Both the position numbers and the translations under genes were made by a program. Shown here one piece after another: positions 6,744 to 10,576 of a stretch of 10,576 bases of DNA; positions within the stretch are counted from its first letter, which is position 1, and each line of letters begins with the position of its first letter. This stretch comes from an uncultured bacterium. GTDB taxonomy: Bacteria > Hydrogenedentota > Hydrogenedentia > Hydrogenedentales > CAITNO01. The stretch is taken from NCBI GenBank assembly GCA_937923585.1, contig CALDSM010000541.1, forward strand, positions 1-10,576. The letters run 5' to 3'. Under the pieces are notes generated by a model that had not been told where the DNA came from, made no database searches, and saw nothing but the letters and a program-made list of their open reading frames with translations.

Positions 6744-8494
6744 ACACCCCTCCTTTGCGGGTCTGGGCCCCGCATGCCGACCGGGTGGAACTGACAGGCG
6801 GCAACCGGAACACGGACATGGAAAAGGACGCGGCCGGCTGGTGGGCTTCGGACACCAGTCCCCTCCGTCACGGCGACGATTATGCATTTCGCGTAAACGG
6901 CGCGGGGCCGTTTCCCGATCCGCGTTCGCCGTGGCAGCCTTGCGGTGTGCATGGCCCGTCACGCTGGCTGGACCACGGGCGTTTTGCGTGGGAGGATTCA
7001 GGCTGGAAGCCGCCTTCGCATGAGTCGGCAGTAATCTACGAACTGCACGCGGGCACGTTCACGCCGGAGGGCACTTTTGATTCTGCCCTCCAGCAGCTAG
7101 ATTACCTTGCGGACCTTGGGATCACGCACGTCGAACTCATGCCGGTGGCCGAATTTCCCGGCAGCCGCGGCTGGGGTTATGACGGCGTTGATCTGTATGC
7201 GCCGCATCATGCATATGGCGGGCCGGAGGGACTCAAACGCCTGGTGAACGCCTGCCACCTGCGGGGACTGGCCGTGCTGCTCGATGTGGTATACAACCAT
7301 TTGGGCCCATGCGGCAACTATCTCGGAAAGTTCGGGCCCTACTTTACGGACAGGCATAAGACGCCGTGGGGCATGGCGATCAATCTGGACGGCCCGGAAA
7401 GCGATGAGGTGCGGCGGTTCCTCATAGACAACGCGCTAATGTGGCTGCGCGAATACCACATGGACGGCCTGCGCGTTGACGCCGTGCATGCGCTCGTGGA
7501 CACATCGGCCACGCACTTTCTCGAACAGCTTTGCGCGGAGGTGCGCCTCCTGGAACCCGTGATGGGCCGCCCTTTCGTGATGATTGCCGAAAGTGATCTC
7601 AACGACCCCAGGGTGGTTCGCCCTTCCGAGTCGGGGGGATACGGCATGGACGCCCAATGGAACGAGGACTTTCACCATTCCCTGCATGCGGTCCTGACCG
7701 GCGAACGAACCGGCTATTATCAGGACTTCGGTCGGCTGGCCGACCTGGCCAAGGCGCTGACCAAGGGGTTCGTTTATGACGGCATCTACTCCCCCTATCG
7801 CCGCCGCCACCATGGCCGTCCGGCCGCGGGAATTACGGGTCATCAATTGGTGGGCTGTCTGCAAAATCACGACCAGGTGGGCAACCGAGCCATGGGCGAG
7901 CGCACCAGCAACCTGATTCCGCCGGGCATGCTGAAGATTGGCGCCGCCGTGGTTTTGACGTCGCCCTTCGTGCCCATGCTCTTTCAAGGGGAGGAATGGG
8001 GCGCCTCCACGCCTTTCCTGTTCTTTACCAACCACGACGATCCCGAGCTGGGGAAAGCGGTAACACTGGGCAGACGGAAGGAGTTCGCCGCCTTCGGCTG
8101 GGACCCTGAAACGTTTCCCGATCCCCAGTCGGAGGACAGTTTCCGGCGTTCACAGCTCGACTGGAGGGAATTGGAACGTCCGATGCACCGGGAACTTGCA
8201 GAGTGGCACCGGTCACTCATCCGACTGCGCCGCCGGACACCCGCGCTGCGCGCCGGTCGAATGGAGGAAGCGGCCGTGCGTCTCGACGAGACGGCGCGCT
8301 GGCTTGTCATCGTTCGCGGCCCCGTGACCATCGTCTGCAATCTTGCGGACGCGCCTCAACGAGTCCCCTGCGGGGAAGCCGGGGGCGGACACCTTGCCCT
8401 GTCGTCTGCGCCGGGAATCGCACGGGTGGACGGCGGAATTTTTGTGCCCGCATATGCGGTTGGAATAATCATGAGGGGTGAAAGCGGGCGCTGA
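6740..8494 (+). CDS. treZ: Malto-oligosyltrehalose trehalohydrolase (TreZ, GH13)
   Basis: The enzyme cuts the alpha-1,4 bond next to the trehalose end of maltooligosyltrehalose, releasing trehalose and a shortened dextrin that can re-enter the TreY reaction. The protein has 584 residues, the normal size. A short CBM48-like domain (about 1-90, starting LRVWAPHADRVEL) precedes the barrel. Catalytic regions are DVVYNH at 182-187, DGLRVD at 242-247 with nucleophile D247, the acid/base E284 in IAESDLNDP, and H377-D378 in LQNHDQVGNR. The GWGYDGVDLYAPHHAYGG stretch is characteristic of TreZ and of the related branching enzymes; the ESDLNDPR segment favours TreZ. The ATG overlaps the treY stop by 4 bp with only a weak ribosome site, so expression should depend on translation of treY. 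Confidence 0.95.
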   Translation: MNTPPLRVWAPHADRVELTGGNRNTDMEKDAAGWWASDTSPLRHGDDYAFRVNGAGPFPDPRSPWQPCGVHGPSRWLDHGRFAWEDSGWKPPSHESAVIYELHAGTFTPEGTFDSALQQLDYLADLGITHVELMPVAEFPGSRGWGYDGVDLYAPHHAYGGPEGLKRLVNACHLRGLAVLLDVVYNHLGPCGNYLGKFGPYFTDRHKTPWGMAINLDGPESDEVRRFLIDNALMWLREYHMDGLRVDAVHALVDTSATHFLEQLCAEVRLLEPVMGRPFVMIAESDLNDPRVVRPSESGGYGMDAQWNEDFHHSLHAVLTGERTGYYQDFGRLADLAKALTKGFVYDGIYSPYRRRHHGRPAAGITGHQLVGCLQNHDQVGNRAMGERTSNLIPPGMLKIGAAVVLTSPFVPMLFQGEEWGASTPFLFFTNHDDPELGKAVTLGRRKEFAAFGWDPETFPDPQSEDSFRRSQLDWRELERPMHRELAEWHRSLIRLRRRTPALRAGRMEEAAVRLDETARWLVIVRGPVTIVCNLADAPQRVPCGEAGGGHLALSSAPGIARVDGGIFVPAYAVGIIMRGESGR

Positions 8495-8497
8495 AAG

Positions 8498-8503
8498 AAG
8501 GAG
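8498..8503 (+). promoter_or_regulatory. Strong Shine-Dalgarno sequence too close to a TTG
   Basis: AAGGAG is the best ribosome-site match in the operon, but the next in-frame start-like codon (TTG at 8506) is only 2 nt away and the ATG at 8530 is 26 nt away. Neither spacing is normal, so its role is unclear. Confidence 0.3.
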
Positions 8504-8516
8504 TATTGAGGAGCAG

Positions 8517-8522
8517 AAAGGG
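8517..8522 (+). promoter_or_regulatory. Ribosome binding site for the oxidoreductase ATG
   Basis: AAAGGG lies 7 nt before the ATG at 8530, which gives an N-terminus (MVDTIRWGIMSTGNIA) that matches where Gfo/Idh/MocA proteins normally begin. Confidence 0.45.
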
Positions 8523-8529
8523 CCACGGC

Positions 8530-9594
8530 ATGGTGGACACGATTCGCTGGGGCATCATGAGCACGGGAAACATTGCCGCGCAATTCGCCCGGGATCTGAA
8601 AGCGGCCGACCATGCGGAATTGAGGGGTGTTGCGTCGCGCAACCTCGAAAAGGCGAGGCGGTTTGCCGACGAACACGGCGTCCCGAAAGCCTATGGGAAC
8701 TATGAGGAGCTGGCGGCCGCGCCGGACATAGACGCCGTCTATATCGGCACACCCCACGCGTGCCACAAAGACAACACCCTTCTGTGCCTCACGCACGGCA
8801 AGCATGTGCTCTGCGAAAAACCGCTTGCGCTCGACCACGCGGAGGCCCTTGAAATGTTCCGGGCGGCCCGCGGCGCCGGCCGTCTTCTCATGGAGGCGAT
8901 GTGGATGCTCTTCTTTCCGGCCGTGCAGAAGGCGCGTGACCTGGTTCGCGAGGGTGCCATCGGCGATCCCCGCATGCTACGCGCGGATTTCGCGTTCAGG
9001 GCGAACCTGGAACCCGAAGGACGGCTGATGAATCCAGCCTTGGGCGGAGGGGCGTTGCTGGATATTGGCATTTACCCGCTTGCGCTGGCGCAACTGGTCT
9101 TCGGCGAGGCGCCCATCGCCATTGCCACCGCGGCCCAGTTCGGCGAAACAGAAGTGGACGTGCAGTCCGGCATCGTAATGAAATACGCGACCGGGGCTAT
9201 GGCGGTGCTCTCCTGCTCCTTCGAGACAGCCTTGCCCCAGGAAGCGGTCATCGCGGGCAGCGAGGGAACGATTCTGATTCCCCCGGAGTTCTCCCATCCC
9301 GACGCCCTTGTTCTGCGCCGCAACGGCGCTGAAGAGCGCATTGCATTCAACCGGCGCGGGATCGGCTATTACCTGGAGGCCGAAGAGGCGGGCCGCTGCA
9401 TCCGGGAGGGGCTGCTTGAAAGCCCCGTCGTTCCCCACGGCGGGTCTCTCGCGCTGGCACGGACAATGGATCGTGTCCGCCGGGTCTGGAGCATGAAATA
9501 CCCGGGCGAGGGCAAACAGAATTCTTCCGCACCCGGCGTCCCGAACGGATACGGCAGCCGGCAAAATCACGGCGAAACCGTTGTCGGCCGCTGA
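8530..9594 (+). CDS. Gfo/Idh/MocA-family NAD(P)-dependent oxidoreductase
   Basis: A cytoplasmic dehydrogenase or reductase acting on a sugar or sugar-like substrate. The N-terminal Rossmann fold starts with RWGIMSTGNIA (residues 6-16); the first Gly of the usual G-x-G-x-x-A loop is Ser11, a variant seen in the xylose dehydrogenase/dihydrodiol dehydrogenase branch. C95-E96-K97-P98 holds the catalytic lysine. LLMEAMWMLFFPAV is a hallmark of that same branch. D178-I-G-I-Y182 supplies the predicted catalytic tyrosine. The family domain appears to end at YPGE (residue 327), leaving an unusual 27-residue tail in a protein of 354 residues. It follows treZ by 35 bp on the same strand, so it is probably the last operon gene. 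Possible roles, all inferred: oxidation of glucose or of trehalose to a keto sugar (compare ThuB of Sinorhizobium), or reduction of 1,5-anhydrofructose derived from glucans. Family firm, substrate unknown. An alternative TTG start at 8506 would add 8 residues. Confidence 0.88.
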   Translation: MVDTIRWGIMSTGNIAAQFARDLKAADHAELRGVASRNLEKARRFADEHGVPKAYGNYEELAAAPDIDAVYIGTPHACHKDNTLLCLTHGKHVLCEKPLALDHAEALEMFRAARGAGRLLMEAMWMLFFPAVQKARDLVREGAIGDPRMLRADFAFRANLEPEGRLMNPALGGGALLDIGIYPLALAQLVFGEAPIAIATAAQFGETEVDVQSGIVMKYATGAMAVLSCSFETALPQEAVIAGSEGTILIPPEFSHPDALVLRRNGAEERIAFNRRGIGYYLEAEEAGRCIREGLLESPVVPHGGSLALARTMDRVRRVWSMKYPGEGKQNSSAPGVPNGYGSRQNHGETVVGR

Positions 9595-9671
9595 AGAACG
9601 GGAAATGTATGGCGGATTCGGAGGCTACCGCGGAGCTCTTGCCCAGCTGGGGGCTGACATCCCGTTCATTG
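9595..9671. other. Short convergent intergenic gap, no clear terminator
   Basis: These 77 bp separate the stop of the oxidoreductase from the stop of the minus-strand permease. They contain an 8-bp inverted repeat (GAACGGGA at 9596-9603 with TCCCGTTC at 9660-9667, 56 bp apart) and the palindrome CCCAGCTGGG at 9642-9651. Neither is followed by a T-run on either strand, so no intrinsic terminator can be claimed. Confidence 0.4.
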
Positions 9672-10576
9672 CTATTCGTGGCGCAATGCCTCCACGGGGT
9701 CCATGTTGGCCGCACGCAGCGCGGGATAGATCCCGAAAACCAGTCCAACCGTCGCGGAGATGGAAAAGGCGATGATCGGCGACCAGGGGGTAACAATGGT
9801 CGCCATCTCGGAGAAGCGTGTGATGAAGTAGGGAATCAGCACGCCAAGCCCCACGCCGATTATGCCGCCGCAGCCGGAGAGTATGACCGTCTCAATGAGA
9901 AACTGAACCACGATATCGCGGCGTTTCGCGCCAAGCGCCCTGCGAATGCCTATTTCGCGGGTCCGTTCGGTCACGCTGGCGAGCATGATGTTCATGATGC
10001 CGATGCCGCCAACGATGAGCGAGATGGCGGCAATGGCACCCAGCACCGTGTTGAATATCTGTTTGGTGCGTTCTGCCTGCCGAAGCAGTTCCAGCGGAAC
10101 GATGAGTTCGTAGTCCTTCTTCTTGTGGTTCCGCGAAAACAGTTCCTCGACCACCTTCGAGGTCTCCTCCACCGCGTCCTGATTGTGCACCTGCACGATA
10201 AGTTCGTGCAGTTCCACAATCTCAGCCTCCATGCTGCCGCTGCTGCGGCGCATCAGAATCTCGCCGAAACGGGACTTGGCCGCAGTGAGCGGGATGTACA
10301 GCCGCGGCGTTGCGGAGGCGTTGGAGCGGTTGTTCTCGGGCTTTGCCGCGTTTGCCACCGCCGCCGAGGCGACGGCCTCCTGCGAAATGACACCTATCAC
10401 CTTGTAGTAGTCGCTTCCCACGCGGACGTTGCTCCCGATGGGCGGCGTCAGCGGAAAGAGACGGCGCGCCATCGCCTCGCTGAGGACGCACACATTCTTG
10501 CGGCCGTACATTTCCAGGTCGGTGAAATAGCGTCCCTCCAGCAACGTCAGATTGCGTAGCTCTGTGTACCACGGAA
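9672..10576 (-). CDS. MacB/FtsX-type ABC transporter permease, C-terminal part (runs off right edge)
   Basis: The visible 300 residues are the C-terminal part of an inner-membrane permease of the MacB type, which moves lipoproteins, peptides or small molecules across or out of the envelope together with an ATPase and usually a periplasmic adaptor. The first about 165 residues belong to the extracytoplasmic MacB core domain, with LLEGRYFTD and KVIGVIS landmarks. Three membrane segments follow at about 173-198, 225-251 and 265-285. The coupling helix ERTREIGIRRALGAKRRDI lies at 203-221, between the first and second segments. The chain ends with the family signature DPVEALRHE. The frame remains open to the window edge without a credible start, so the N-terminal membrane segment and any fused ATPase domain lie beyond it. 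A loop of about 30 residues rich in Ala and Asn (about 66-90) interrupts the core domain. The cargo is unknown; LolC/E-like proteins are a less likely alternative. It converges on the trehalose operon and is not part of it. Confidence 0.9.
   Translation of the reverse strand, partial: PWYTELRNLTLLEGRYFTDLEMYGRKNVCVLSEAMARRLFPLTPPIGSNVRVGSDYYKVIGVISQEAVASAAVANAAKPENNRSNASATPRLYIPLTAAKSRFGEILMRRSSGSMEAEIVELHELIVQVHNQDAVEETSKVVEELFSRNHKKKDYELIVPLELLRQAERTKQIFNTVLGAIAAISLIVGGIGIMNIMLASVTERTREIGIRRALGAKRRDIVVQFLIETVILSGCGGIIGVGLGVLIPYFITRFSEMATIVTPWSPIIAFSISATVGLVFGIYPALRAANMDPVEALRHE

Noticed and set aside
9641..9654. Hairpin around CCCAGCTGGG as a terminator
   Set aside because: The stem is short, with a four-base loop at best, and no T-run follows on either strand.
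9609..10559. 316-codon open frame on the plus strand at the right end
   Set aside because: It is the antisense shadow of the MacB-type permease, whose membrane segments and signature motifs clearly mark the real strand.
1..10576. Mobile element, CRISPR array, tRNA or rRNA
   Set aside because: No transposase or integrase frames, no spaced direct repeats, no tRNA-like cloverleaf and no rRNA-like stretches were seen.

Overview
The window is bacterial DNA of fairly high G+C content (roughly 60% by eye). It has Shine-Dalgarno sites, GTG starts and tightly packed, partly overlapping genes. The MacB-type permease at the right end implies a bacterium with ABC exporters of that class, most simply a Gram-negative-like one. 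The sequence alone does not identify the phylum.

Layout. Positions 1-482 (minus strand) hold the N-terminal 160 codons of an Eis-like GNAT acetyltransferase that runs off the left edge. Positions 483-649 are a divergent intergenic region with promoter-like elements and a perfect 12-bp palindrome on the best -35 box. Positions 650-9594 (plus strand) hold five co-directional genes: glgX/treX (glycogen debranching enzyme), treT (GT4 trehalose glycosyltransferring synthase), treY (maltooligosyltrehalose synthase), treZ (maltooligosyltrehalose trehalohydrolase) and a Gfo/Idh/MocA-family NAD(P) oxidoreductase. Junctions between the first four are a 10-bp gap, a 3-bp gap and a 4-bp overlap. The oxidoreductase follows treZ after 35 bp. 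Positions 9595-9671 are a short convergent gap without a recognisable intrinsic terminator. Positions 9672-10576 (minus strand) hold the C-terminal 300 codons of a MacB/FtsX-type ABC transporter permease, open at the right edge.

How the genes work together. GlgX trims alpha-1,6 branches from glycogen. TreY turns the reducing end of the linear maltodextrins into a terminal alpha,alpha-1,1 bond, and TreZ releases trehalose. TreT makes the same product from NDP-glucose plus glucose, a reaction reported as reversible in some homologues. The operon thus joins two mechanistically independent routes to trehalose. If TreT runs backwards, glycogen-derived trehalose could be returned to NDP-glucose plus glucose without a glycogen phosphorylase. 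The oxidoreductase has its catalytic Lys and Tyr, but its sugar substrate cannot be named. The core enzymes are all known families; what deserves attention is their combination, the added oxidoreductase and the operator-like palindrome.
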